A stretch of DNA of 64,000 nt from an uncultured Pelosinus sp. Its GTDB lineage: Bacteria; Bacillota; Negativicutes; Sporomusales; Acetonemataceae. Each line of letters starts with the position of its first letter. Positions within the stretch are counted from its first letter, which is position 1. Location: positions 104,513-168,512 of the forward strand of contig UQPB01000002.1 in the NCBI GenBank assembly GCA_900542835.1, read 5' to 3'. The translations under genes were made by a program, and so were the position numbers. Shown here piece by piece: positions 14,523-22,077 of this stretch. The notes under the pieces are model-generated. The model did no database searches. It had not been told where the DNA came from and worked only from the letters and a program-made list of their open reading frames with translations.

Positions 14523-15980
14523 ATGCTTAAAACCGATCCTGCCGCTCTGATCAAGGCTGTTGTCGATACTGTTCCTGCCGCGTTATTGCTGGTCAATCCG
14601 CAGCGGCAGGTGCAGGACGTTTTTATCAGCAACCGCCGGTTGCGCTATTTCCGTCACTATCAACTGGATGCGTTATTGAACCGGTTTCTGCTGCCAGCCA
14701 CAGTGGCCGAAGTTGTTCAACAGGTCGAACGGGTGATCGCCTCCCAACAGCCGGGCCGTATTCACCGCATCAGCTTTCCCAGCCGTTATGGTCAGGAAGA
14801 GTATGCCGCCTGCAGGATCGAACCGCTGCCTCAGCAGCAGGGAGCTGCGGTTGTTTTTTTGAACGAAAGTGAAATTGTCCTGCTGGAGCAGGAATTTCAG
14901 CAATTAAGTGAACAGGCGGAAACCGCGCAGCGGGAACTGTGTGATGCCATGTCGGAAATGGATTTCCGGCTGATGGATCTGAACCAGTCTCATAAGCAGC
15001 TGCAGGTGCTGTTTGAAATTGCCTCAATTGCCCAAAAGAATTGCACGGAGCAGGATGCACTGGAAGAAATCGTCGATATTATCATCCGGGCCTTTGCCTG
15101 CATCCACGCGGCCGTGTTCTTGGTCTGCGGCGATATGCTGGTCATGAAAGCCCGGCGTGGCGATTATTGTTCTGTCAACGCCGTTCCTGTCGCCAATGGC
15201 ATTATGGGCTATGCCGTCCAAAGCCGGGAACAGGTGTTTGTTCCTGATGTGTCACTTGATCCACGCTATATTGCCGGTGTCGCCGATTGTGTAAGCGAAT
15301 TGGCGATTCCTCTGATTGTGCGGGATCAGGTTATCGGTGTTCTGGATCTGCAATGTCCGGCCGAGCGTTCGCTCAGCCCTTATGATATGGAAATGCTGCG
15401 TACGGCAGCGGCGCAGGCAGCGCTTGTCATTGCCCATATCCAGCATGTGGCGTTAATCGAGAAAATAGCCATTACCGACGATCTGACTGGCTTGTATAAT
15501 TTCCATCATTTCAGTGCACTCTTGGAACAGGAGTGCCGTCGGGCCTGCCGCTACAATCATGCGTTAGCCCTGCTGATGATTGACATCGATTGCTTTAAGT
15601 CAATTAATGATTCGTTCGGGCATTTAACCGGTAATGAGATACTAGCCAGAGTAGCACGGATAATTGCCTCTGCCTGTCGTGATGTCGACTGGGTCTGCCG
15701 TTATGGCGGTGAAGAATTTGCCGTTTTGCTGCCGGAAACGACTTCCGGCGACGCCTGCGCCCTTGCCGAACGGGTGCGTCAGGCGGTAGCCGGACATTCT
15801 TTCCGCGAGTATATCGGCGATAGCGGCCTTAGTGTCAGCATTGGCGTCAGCAGCCTTGTCGCCGGCGCTTCTCCCTGGCTGTTGGTGGAACAGGCGGATG
15901 CGGCGCTGCTGGCGGCTAAACGGGCGACCAAAAATTGTGTGTGCTTTTATGGGGCAGCGGCCGGGATGGGGGAAAAATGA
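14523..15980 (+). CDS. Diguanylate cyclase with PAS-like, GAF and GGDEF domains
   Basis: This 485-residue protein starts with a PAS-like region (about 10-120), followed by a short coiled coil (about 125-160), a GAF domain (about 165-310) and a C-terminal GGDEF domain. The active motif is GGEEF at about 395-399. RDVD lies five residues before it and matches the RxxD product-inhibition site. It should make cyclic di-GMP from two GTP in response to a ligand or redox signal. No transmembrane segment is seen, so it is cytoplasmic. ATG 14523 is preferred, with AAGGTGG 7 nt upstream. It overlaps the methyltransferase gene by 4 nt. Confidence 0.92.
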   Translation: MLKTDPAALIKAVVDTVPAALLLVNPQRQVQDVFISNRRLRYFRHYQLDALLNRFLLPATVAEVVQQVERVIASQQPGRIHRISFPSRYGQEEYAACRIEPLPQQQGAAVVFLNESEIVLLEQEFQQLSEQAETAQRELCDAMSEMDFRLMDLNQSHKQLQVLFEIASIAQKNCTEQDALEEIVDIIIRAFACIHAAVFLVCGDMLVMKARRGDYCSVNAVPVANGIMGYAVQSREQVFVPDVSLDPRYIAGVADCVSELAIPLIVRDQVIGVLDLQCPAERSLSPYDMEMLRTAAAQAALVIAHIQHVALIEKIAITDDLTGLYNFHHFSALLEQECRRACRYNHALALLMIDIDCFKSINDSFGHLTGNEILARVARIIASACRDVDWVCRYGGEEFAVLLPETTSGDACALAERVRQAVAGHSFREYIGDSGLSVSIGVSSLVAGASPWLLVEQADAALLAAKRATKNCVCFYGAAAGMGEK

Positions 15981-16699
15981 GCCTGGAACTATATGATGAC
16001 AATAAGACCTATTCGCCGGCAGGGACGCCGCAGGAAGTGGCATTTATTATTCAAACGCTGCGGCTGGCTGAACGGGCACGAATTCTTGACTTATACTGCG
16101 GTTATGGCCGCCATGCCATTGAACTGGCCAAGAGCGGCTATTGTGTCACCGGCATTGACGCCACCAAGGCGTTTATTGAAATTGCCTGCCAGAAAGCCGC
16201 TGAGGCGGGGGTGGATATTTGTTTTGAACAGCAGGATATGCGTGAAATAACTTATGATCGCCAGTTTGCGGCGGTAATCAATATGTTCGCGGCGTTTGGT
16301 CATTTCTCCGATGCCGAAAACGCGCTGGTGTTAAAGAAAGTCGCTCAGGCGCTGCAGCCAGGCGGTTTATTGCTCATTGACCTTCTCAACCGGGAACTGA
16401 TGGCCAGGAGCAGCCTTACCCGTTACTGGCGTCATCCCAGCGGTGAATACGTATTATCCTATAAGGCCGAGCTGCAGCAGGGAATCGCGAAAATGAAACG
16501 GGAAGTTCTGAACCAGAATTCAGGTAAAAAGCTCCGCTATGAATTCGATCTTCGTACCTATTCATTATACGAGTTTACGGCGCTGCTGCAGAGCAGCGGG
16601 CTGGCCGTTAAAGCGACATATGGTGACTTTGACGGCTCCGCTTATACGCATGACAGCCCCAGGCTGATTGTTTTGGCGCAAAAGCAGCAAGGGGAGTAG
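15977..16699 (+). CDS. Class I SAM-dependent methyltransferase
   Basis: This 240-residue protein has motif I LDLYCGYGRHAIELAKSGY, an acidic motif II in VTGIDATKAFIEIA and LQPGGLLLIDLLN after the core. It belongs to the large YcgJ/Cfa-like methyltransferase pool and its substrate cannot be told. ATG 15977 overlaps the TGA of the diguanylate cyclase gene (ATGA), so the two are translated together. An imperfect terminator follows. Confidence 0.82.
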   Translation: MSLELYDDNKTYSPAGTPQEVAFIIQTLRLAERARILDLYCGYGRHAIELAKSGYCVTGIDATKAFIEIACQKAAEAGVDICFEQQDMREITYDRQFAAVINMFAAFGHFSDAENALVLKKVAQALQPGGLLLIDLLNRELMARSSLTRYWRHPSGEYVLSYKAELQQGIAKMKREVLNQNSGKKLRYEFDLRTYSLYEFTALLQSSGLAVKATYGDFDGSAYTHDSPRLIVLAQKQQGE

Positions 16700-16712
16700 C
16701 AGGGCAATCAAA

Positions 16713-16756
16713 AAAGGGGAGGGGATAGTTCGCGGGAACTGCTCCTCCCTTTTCTT
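16713..16756 (+). terminator. Probable intrinsic terminator after the methyltransferase gene
   Basis: An imperfect inverted repeat (AAGGGGAGGGGATAGTTC against GAACTGCTCCTCCCTT) with a short GCGG loop ends in TTTTCTTC. It fits a terminator of the GGDEF-methyltransferase operon. Confidence 0.65.
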
Positions 16757-16836
16757 CATAACAGCGTGAAACAGGACCCGAATCATCAATCCATTCATAA
16801 GATAGTATACCGATGCATTATTTGGGGTGATCGCTT

Positions 16837-17769
16837 ATGAATGGCAAGCAGACGGTTAAAGCCAAGACGCCGCGACTCGGCTTGGCTCTCAGCGGCGGCG
16901 CATTGCGGGGGCTGTCGCATATCGGGGTGTTAAAGGCGCTTGAGGATAATTCGATTCCGGTTGATTTTATTGCCGGCACCAGTGCGGGTGCCGTTGTCGC
17001 TGCCTTATACGCCTGCGGCTACCGGCCTGACGAAATCCAGACCGCCGCGAAAGCAGTTTCCTTTTCTGATTTGGTGAAAATAAAAATCCCCTTTTTTTCA
17101 ATGCTGAAAAAAGGGAAAAAGTGGCTGTTTTCGCGAAAGCGGCGAACGATATTGCCGGCCGGTATTATTCAGGGCGACCGGATTGAGAAATATTTTGCCC
17201 GGTTTCTGCTTAATCGCACTGTCCAGGATACAAAGATTCCACTGGCAATAACGGCGGTGGACCTGTATTCAGCGGATACGGTTTTTTTTCTGACGCCGCA
17301 TCCGGGCATGCGCGAAATTCTCAACGCTCGCTACTATTATCATACCGCACTGAATGAGGCGGTTCGCGCCAGTATTTCGATTCCGGGGATTTTTACGCCG
17401 GTGAAATATCGCGGCATGCTGTTGGTTGATGGCGCTGTTAAAAACAATTTACCAACCGATATCTTGCGTCATATGGGGGCCGATCGGGTCATTGCCATTG
17501 ATCTGGGCTTTGCCGGAGAACCGGATTATGAAATAAAGGCTGTCAGCGATATCTTGCCGCGCTGTATCGAAATTATGAACCGCGAAGTCACACTGCTAAA
17601 GGGCGAAGAGTACGCCGATATTGTTATCCGGCCGCAGGCGTACATCAGCCTGTCGCCAACCGCCGACCAGATTGATCAATGCATTAAAAGCGGCGAAGAA
17701 GCTACCAACGCTAAAATTGCTGAGATCCGATCCTGTTTAAGCAAAACCCGTTGCGAAGCCTCACCGTAA
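16837..17769 (+). CDS. Patatin-like phospholipase, RssA family
   Basis: This 310-residue protein has the patatin layout: the oxyanion loop SGGALRGLSHIGVL (about 19-32), the nucleophile Ser49 in GTSAG, and the catalytic Asp in LVDGAVKNNLP near residue 200. Such enzymes hydrolyse acyl esters of phospholipids at the inner face of the membrane. There is no signal peptide. A basic KKGKKWLFSRKRR stretch around residue 90 could bind membranes. It is monocistronic, with terminators on both sides. Confidence 0.9.
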   Translation: MNGKQTVKAKTPRLGLALSGGALRGLSHIGVLKALEDNSIPVDFIAGTSAGAVVAALYACGYRPDEIQTAAKAVSFSDLVKIKIPFFSMLKKGKKWLFSRKRRTILPAGIIQGDRIEKYFARFLLNRTVQDTKIPLAITAVDLYSADTVFFLTPHPGMREILNARYYYHTALNEAVRASISIPGIFTPVKYRGMLLVDGAVKNNLPTDILRHMGADRVIAIDLGFAGEPDYEIKAVSDILPRCIEIMNREVTLLKGEEYADIVIRPQAYISLSPTADQIDQCIKSGEEATNAKIAEIRSCLSKTRCEASP

Positions 17770-17852
17770 ACCGGCTGCCGACACAGCACCCAGCAACCTC
17801 TTTTTTTTAGTTAACTTAACATAATAGATATTATCGGACGTTAGAAAAGAGG

Positions 17853-17884
17853 TAAAAACCGCCTGGGTGTCAGGCGGTTTTTGG
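17853..17884. terminator. Bidirectional terminator between convergent genes
   Basis: AAAAACCGCCTG (17854-17865) pairs perfectly with CAGGCGGTTTTT (17871-17882). The A-rich and T-rich feet let it serve both the plus-strand patatin gene and the minus-strand PRC-barrel gene. Confidence 0.9.
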
Positions 17885-17897
17885 TTTCATGCTGCAA

Positions 17898-18938
17898 TCA
17901 ATAAATGCTCATCGATAATTCAACAAATTTATTGGTCAGCTTGGCTTTTTGTAAAACTGCTTCGGTAATTTCTTCGCCTTGTTCAATGATGACAGCGCCG
18001 TTTTCTGCCTCGATGCGTCGGCTGGCAATCTTGCCAAGCAAATATTTGCGCTGCTTTTCTTCAAACATTCTGGCTAACGCATCGGTTCCGCCTGCCGCTG
18101 CCGGCTTTTTTTCCTCTTGTTGCTGAGCAGCCGGTTCGGCAATCGTCGTTTCCGGCAGATTTTGCGGCGTCTCATAGACAACCACCGGTTCCGGTTCTTC
18201 CGGTTCAGCCTGCTCCGCCAGCGGTTCCTCGACTACAGGCGCCTCGGATTCCGCGTCAATAGGATCAATCGCTGTATCCGGCGCAGCGGCGACTGCTTCG
18301 CTGGCCGGTTCGACTGCAGTAACCTCCGCAGCCGGCTCAAAGACAACCGCCGGTTCGACCGTTTCAGCAGCAACCTCGGTGACTACGGGTGACACAACCG
18401 GTTCAGAAGCTGTCGCCGGGGCCGCTTCGACAGTTACCGCCGCGGCCGGCAGCTCCGGCTTGACGCGCACTGGCAATTCATTCTCTGCGGCAATGACCAG
18501 AACATCCCGGCCATAGGTAACAACACGTTCGGCGGACAGACTGTAGGTTTCCCCTTCAGACTCAATAATGCATTCGGTAATACTGCCGGCATCATCAATG
18601 CAAAATTCAGTTACCGTACCGCGATTGTGCCCATCGCGGGTTACGGCTAGCGTACCGACGACGGCGATGTCTGCCGCTAACAGCTGGGCAGTTGAAGAAG
18701 CCGGAGCAATAGCGGCAACATCGGCTTCACTATTAATGGTAACTGCGTATTCTCCCAGACCGCTGACGGCAGAAAAAGGCAGCGCTTTTGCACCCAGATA
18801 CCACTTCTGGTCGTCAAGCAGCAAAGCCGCGACATTGCCGGCGGCGGCATCAATGACCAGTCGGCCGACGGTTCCCAGTTCCTTGCCTTCCTGGATACTG
18901 ACAACAGTTAATCCAATGATTTCACAACTCTTTTTCAT
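17898..18938 (-). CDS. PRC-barrel protein with long Ala/Glu/Pro-rich linker
   Basis: This is a 346-residue protein. Residues 1 to about 75 and about 85-155 look like two PRC-barrel repeats (GLTVVSIQEGKELGTVGRL, then a second repeat with NRGTVTEFCIDDAGSITE). A linker of about 120 residues made largely of Ala, Glu, Pro and Val follows. A short C-terminal domain has the pattern GKIASRRIEAENGAVIIEQG followed by EITEAVLQKAK. PRC barrels mediate protein contacts in RNA processing and photosynthetic assembly. The N-terminal half is a close paralogue of the gene at 19793. It overlaps the upstream gene by 4 nt (ATGA). Confidence 0.75.
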   Translation of the reverse strand: MKKSCEIIGLTVVSIQEGKELGTVGRLVIDAAAGNVAALLLDDQKWYLGAKALPFSAVSGLGEYAVTINSEADVAAIAPASSTAQLLAADIAVVGTLAVTRDGHNRGTVTEFCIDDAGSITECIIESEGETYSLSAERVVTYGRDVLVIAAENELPVRVKPELPAAAVTVEAAPATASEPVVSPVVTEVAAETVEPAVVFEPAAEVTAVEPASEAVAAAPDTAIDPIDAESEAPVVEEPLAEQAEPEEPEPVVVYETPQNLPETTIAEPAAQQQEEKKPAAAGGTDALARMFEEKQRKYLLGKIASRRIEAENGAVIIEQGEEITEAVLQKAKLTNKFVELSMSIY

Positions 18939-19750
18939 AGATTGGACCCTCCGGTTTTTTCAAAATCTTGAAGGCGTTGAATTTCTGACAACAATGCGCG
19001 AAATTGCCGTTCAAGGCCGTGGCCGCCCGCAATCGCAAAGGCGTCAAGGCTGTCAGCCAGCAAAGCGCTGGCTTCAGGAAAATCGCCGGCCTGTTTTAGT
19101 GAATCGGCGATTTGCAAAGTGACCAGCGGCGCGGCCTGACTGCCGGGATTGGCATCAAGGATTTGTTTGAACAAGCCGGCCGCGGCCAGATAATCCTGCC
19201 GCTCTTTGAGTTGAAAGGCCAGCTCCAGCTGCTGCTCGAACGAATCCGGGAACACAGGGGCTTCTGCCTGTCCGCCGGCGTGGCCAGCCGGCCCCGGATC
19301 AAGTTCCGGCCCAAGAGCCTCCCCTGTTGCTTTCTCTTTGCTGACAGGCGTGCCGGCTGCCGGGATATACAAAGCTACCGGGTCTGACCGCCTGTCGGGC
19401 GCTGCGGATTCCGGCATTGCCAAAACCATCGGCTCGCCCAGACAAAGTTCGCCGTCCACTTTTGGCCGCCGGTCAAGCTTTTCTTCATAATAAGCAAGAA
19501 AATAGGAAAAAATCAAGGAAAATACCGCTAACACCGCCAAGGCTCCCAGCCAGTCGCTATAACGGACAATAATCCGCGGCAGAGCCATGCCAACAAACAA
19601 TGAGCAGGCGGCGCACAGCAGCAATGGCAAGATCCGCAACTGCACGCGCAGGACATAATTCAATAAAAAATATAAAAGTACTGCCATTACTGATATCGTA
19701 AGCAGGGCAATAAAAAAATACGTCACAGCATCACCCACAATTGTGGTCAT
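18935..19750 (-). CDS. Membrane protein with C-terminal TPR-like region
   Basis: This 271-residue protein has three hydrophobic segments in the first 90 residues, a flexible Pro/Ala/Gly-rich middle, and a helical TPR-like C-terminus from about residue 165 (ERQDYLAAAGLFKQILDANP and on). The TPR part resembles the separate gene at 20283, pointing to a duplication. No clear Shine-Dalgarno precedes ATG 19750; GTG seven codons later is an alternative start. No function is recognised. Confidence 0.65.
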   Translation of the reverse strand: MTTIVGDAVTYFFIALLTISVMAVLLYFLLNYVLRVQLRILPLLLCAACSLFVGMALPRIIVRYSDWLGALAVLAVFSLIFSYFLAYYEEKLDRRPKVDGELCLGEPMVLAMPESAAPDRRSDPVALYIPAAGTPVSKEKATGEALGPELDPGPAGHAGGQAEAPVFPDSFEQQLELAFQLKERQDYLAAAGLFKQILDANPGSQAAPLVTLQIADSLKQAGDFPEASALLADSLDAFAIAGGHGLERQFRALLSEIQRLQDFEKTGGSNL

Positions 19751-19792
19751 TCACATAGTTGCAAGCAGGACGGCGCCTGCACCGGTCACCCG

Positions 19793-20266
19793 TCAGGCGG
19801 AAATCTGGTCAGCGATAATGATGACCTCTTTACCAAACGTTAAAATCGTTTCACTGTCAAGGCGGGCATCACCCTGGCCCTCGCACAGTTCGACCTCGCA
19901 ATCGGTGATCTTGCCGGTATCATCAACACTGTATTCCGTAATTTTGCCTTGAATCCGGCCTGATTTGGTCAGAACCTTAGCACCAATTACCTTGATACCC
20001 GCATCAAGCAGGCCGATGATCTCCGGCGAAGCCGTGATCGCTGCCAGATCCTCCGCCTGCTCAACCATGACCGCATATTCGCCGATGCCGACGATAGCCA
20101 TGAATGGCAGCACCTTCGCTCCATAAAACCATTTGCCGTCATCAATGACAAGGCCGGCGACGGTTCCTCCCGCCGGATTAATAACCAGCTGTTTTACCGT
20201 GCCCAACTCTTTTCCTTCAGTAATGCTGATTACCTTAAGTCCTACTATTTGCGCACTTTTTTTCAT
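19793..20266 (-). CDS. Two-repeat PRC-barrel protein
   Basis: This is a 157-residue protein made of two PRC-barrel repeats (IVGLKVISITEGKELGTVKQ and SGRIQGKITEYSVDDTGKIT). It closely matches the first half of the protein at 17898, including MKKS at the start, DDGKW..GAKVLPF and GIGEYAV. ATG 20266 is chosen because AGGAGGAGG lies 6 nt upstream; the frame is open further upstream but lacks a ribosome site. Its function is unknown. Confidence 0.8.
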   Translation of the reverse strand: MKKSAQIVGLKVISITEGKELGTVKQLVINPAGGTVAGLVIDDGKWFYGAKVLPFMAIVGIGEYAVMVEQAEDLAAITASPEIIGLLDAGIKVIGAKVLTKSGRIQGKITEYSVDDTGKITDCEVELCEGQGDARLDSETILTFGKEVIIIADQISA

Positions 20267-20282
20267 CTTGCGCCTCCTCCTG

Positions 20283-20726
20283 TCAAATAACATTTTCCAT
20301 TTTGTTCCACTCTGTGTATGCCTCGTCAATCTCAGCAATGACCGTCGGCGGAATTTGCGAAAATTCGACCAGCCCAACTCCCTTGGCCAGCAGGGTGTTC
20401 TTTATGATTCGCAGATAGGCGATCATATTGATCAGTTCTTGCTGCAGAGAATATTTGCAAAGAATAGCCGGCAGCTTGCAGGCGTCGGAGAATAGCGTGA
20501 TCGCTTCGTCGTAACGGCCCTGATTTTTTAACAACCAGCCGATTTCAACCACCAGATAAGGAATTGCCGAAGGGCTTGGCTGCGCGGCAAGCGCGCTTGC
20601 GAACGCCTGTAAGGCTTCGTCATAGCGCTGGAGTTCCTTGGCCTCAAAGCCGGCACTCATCAGTATTTCGGCAGATTCGGCAGATGGAGCTGCAGGCATA
20701 GGCTCACTGTAATCGGAAAAATGCAT
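20283..20726 (-). CDS. Small TPR-like protein
   Basis: This 147-residue helical protein has at least two TPR-like units (LQRYDEALQAFASALAAQPS and NQGRYDEAITLFSDACKLP). It lies 16 nt upstream of the PRC-barrel gene and in the same direction. Together they form a TPR-PRC pair that seems duplicated downstream as the genes at 18935 and 17898. The ribosome site is weak. The function is not known; a scaffold role is a guess. Confidence 0.7.
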   Translation of the reverse strand: MHFSDYSEPMPAAPSAESAEILMSAGFEAKELQRYDEALQAFASALAAQPSPSAIPYLVVEIGWLLKNQGRYDEAITLFSDACKLPAILCKYSLQQELINMIAYLRIIKNTLLAKGVGLVEFSQIPPTVIAEIDEAYTEWNKMENVI

Positions 20727-20856
20727 GGATACGCCGCCTCACTGTCAAAAGTCTCAGGATGCTTTATTCGACACAATCGGGGAAACTCCTGTCAAAACAG
20801 GAAATAAAGCAGAGACTTTTGTCAGAAATGGCCTTGGCACCGCAACAGTAAAGACT

Positions 20857-21042
20857 CTATTTATCCGAACGCAGCACGCCGCCTTCGCCCAGGTGTTCTT
20901 TTGGCATTTCCCGAATAATAATCTTTACGGCTTCGATAGGACAGTTGACCGTTTCGGCAATGGCATCACTTACCTTTTTCACCATATTTCGTTTCTGCTC
21001 AAGTGTACGCCCTTCCAGCAAGTCAATTTGAACAATCGGCAT
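20857..21042 (-). CDS. 4-oxalocrotonate tautomerase family protein
   Basis: This is a 61-residue tautomerase subunit. The N-terminal catalytic Pro (Pro1 after Met removal) is present in MPIVQIDLLEGRT, together with the conserved Arg in GRTLEQKRNMV and a second Arg in IIIREMPKEHLGEGG. Members ketonise unsaturated 2-hydroxy acids, but many have no known substrate. AAAGGAGG precedes the ATG. It is monocistronic, and no aromatic degradation genes are near. Confidence 0.9.
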   Translation of the reverse strand: MPIVQIDLLEGRTLEQKRNMVKKVSDAIAETVNCPIEAVKIIIREMPKEHLGEGGVLRSDK

Positions 21043-21120
21043 GCGTAATCCTCCTTTTAATAACTAAAATCTTCATATAAATGCTTCATGTAGTAAATAC
21101 TTGTCCACTTATTCGCTATT

Positions 21121-21168
21121 AAGCGGCGGCTTTCCTGCCTTATGCTAAAGACGGAAAAGCCGCCGCTT
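21121..21168. repeat. Long inverted repeat between tautomerase and hypothetical genes
   Basis: AAGCGGCGGCTTTCC (21121-21135) pairs with GGAAAAGCCGCCGCTT (21153-21168) over about 15 bp with one bulge. A second perfect hairpin, CCGGAGGAAC/GTTCCTCCGG (21176-21199), follows directly. They lie just past the stop of the minus-strand gene at 21204 and probably act as terminators or 3'-end stabilisers, though the T-run is poor. Confidence 0.55.
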
Positions 21169-21203
21169 GAAAAGGCCGGAGGAACTGCCGTTCCTCCGGG
21201 TTG

Positions 21204-21458
21204 TCAGCTATCTACGCCTACGGCATATAAGGCGCAGAGATTAATGGTAATATTGCCGAGGGCAATCGAATCGCCGCCGGGGAGTTGAACCTCCACATCG
21301 GTGGCTGAAGCCAGATTGTCGCAGATGCGGATAATACGGCCGGCGTCAAACTGGAAGCCGCCGACTGTGCGCAGTACGACATTCTCCTGGCCTTGCAGCC
21401 GTTTTAGCGTATGGATCAGTTGGCATCTGGCATTGCGTTCCACTACTTCTTCTGTCAT
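21204..21458 (-). CDS. Small conserved-looking protein, paralogue of its neighbour
   Basis: This 84-residue protein is predicted to be all beta after a first helix. It shares spaced residues with the protein at 21474: NVVLRTVGGFQF against NVVLFTADGFAFF, and LPGGDSIALGNITINLCALYAVG against TPGGDILTEDLSYIDVCSIVALS. The pattern resembles a small Sm-like or SH3-like barrel, which is inference. AAAGGAGGAG precedes the ATG. I recognise no family and no function. Confidence 0.65.
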   Translation of the reverse strand: MTEEVVERNARCQLIHTLKRLQGQENVVLRTVGGFQFDAGRIIRICDNLASATDVEVQLPGGDSIALGNITINLCALYAVGVDS

Positions 21459-21473
21459 CGCTTTTCTCCTCCT

Positions 21474-21782
21474 TTACACCGTAGCGTTTGCGGCGGTTAG
21501 CAGCACGACAAACGGATTGGTAATAACATTTTTGGAAAGGGCTACAATCGAGCAAACGTCGATATAGCTTAAATCCTCTGTTAAAATGTCACCGCCGGGC
21601 GTCACGACTACCACACTGGTCTCCGATCCGGCAGGGACCAGAGTCACGATACCGTCTTCAAATCGATCGAGCAAGCCAAAGAAGGCAAAGCCGTCAGCCG
21701 TAAACAGCACGACGTTGGTGCCGCAGGCGCATTCCAGTTCCTCGCACCACTCTCTGTTGCAGATGTCATCATAGAATCCCAT
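21474..21782 (-). CDS. Small cysteine-containing protein, paralogue of its neighbour
   Basis: This 102-residue protein starts with a Cys-bearing segment (ICNREWCEELECACG) followed by a beta-rich domain that aligns with the 84-residue protein downstream. The gap to that gene is 15 nt, so they form a two-gene operon. AGGGGAGG precedes ATG. The Cys cluster could bind a metal or form disulfides. The function is unknown. Confidence 0.65.
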   Translation of the reverse strand: MGFYDDICNREWCEELECACGTNVVLFTADGFAFFGLLDRFEDGIVTLVPAGSETSVVVVTPGGDILTEDLSYIDVCSIVALSKNVITNPFVVLLTAANATV

Positions 21783-21968
21783 TCTTTGCTATCCTCCCCT
21801 AAAAATCTATTGCACACTACATTGTATGAGAGGTCGGGATAAATGTGACTGCAAACAAAGCAACAATGCCAAAAAAAACGCCGGGTTAAAGCCTGGCATG
21901 GCAGCGGGGGCTGTCACAGAAGGCGGGACTGCAGGCGAGCTTGCGCAGCGCTTGCAACGCGCCCGCGG

Positions 21969-22006
21969 CAAAAAAAATTGTGGCAGTGGTATAAAACTGC
22001 CACAAT
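21969..22006 (-). terminator. Intrinsic terminator of recG (minus strand)
   Basis: Read on the minus strand, an 11-bp perfect stem (22006-21996 with 21987-21977) is followed by eight T. It lies about 70 nt past the recG stop codon. Confidence 0.85.
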
Positions 22007-22047
22007 CCGTGCATAATGATAATGTAAATTTTCTCCTCTCCCATATT

Positions 22048-22077
22048 GGGGTGGCTTAGCCACCCCCCTTTTTTTTA
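22048..22077 (+). terminator. Plus-strand intrinsic terminator facing recG
   Basis: GGGGTGGC (22048-22055) pairs with GCCACCCC (22059-22066), followed by CC and eight T on the plus strand. No plus-strand gene upstream obviously needs it, since the neighbours on both sides are on the minus strand. Confidence 0.7.

Noticed and set aside
21826..22059. 77-codon plus-strand ORF between the small paralogue genes and recG
   Set aside because: No Shine-Dalgarno lies before its start, the composition is not protein-like and its end runs into a terminator hairpin; kept only as part of a possible small RNA.
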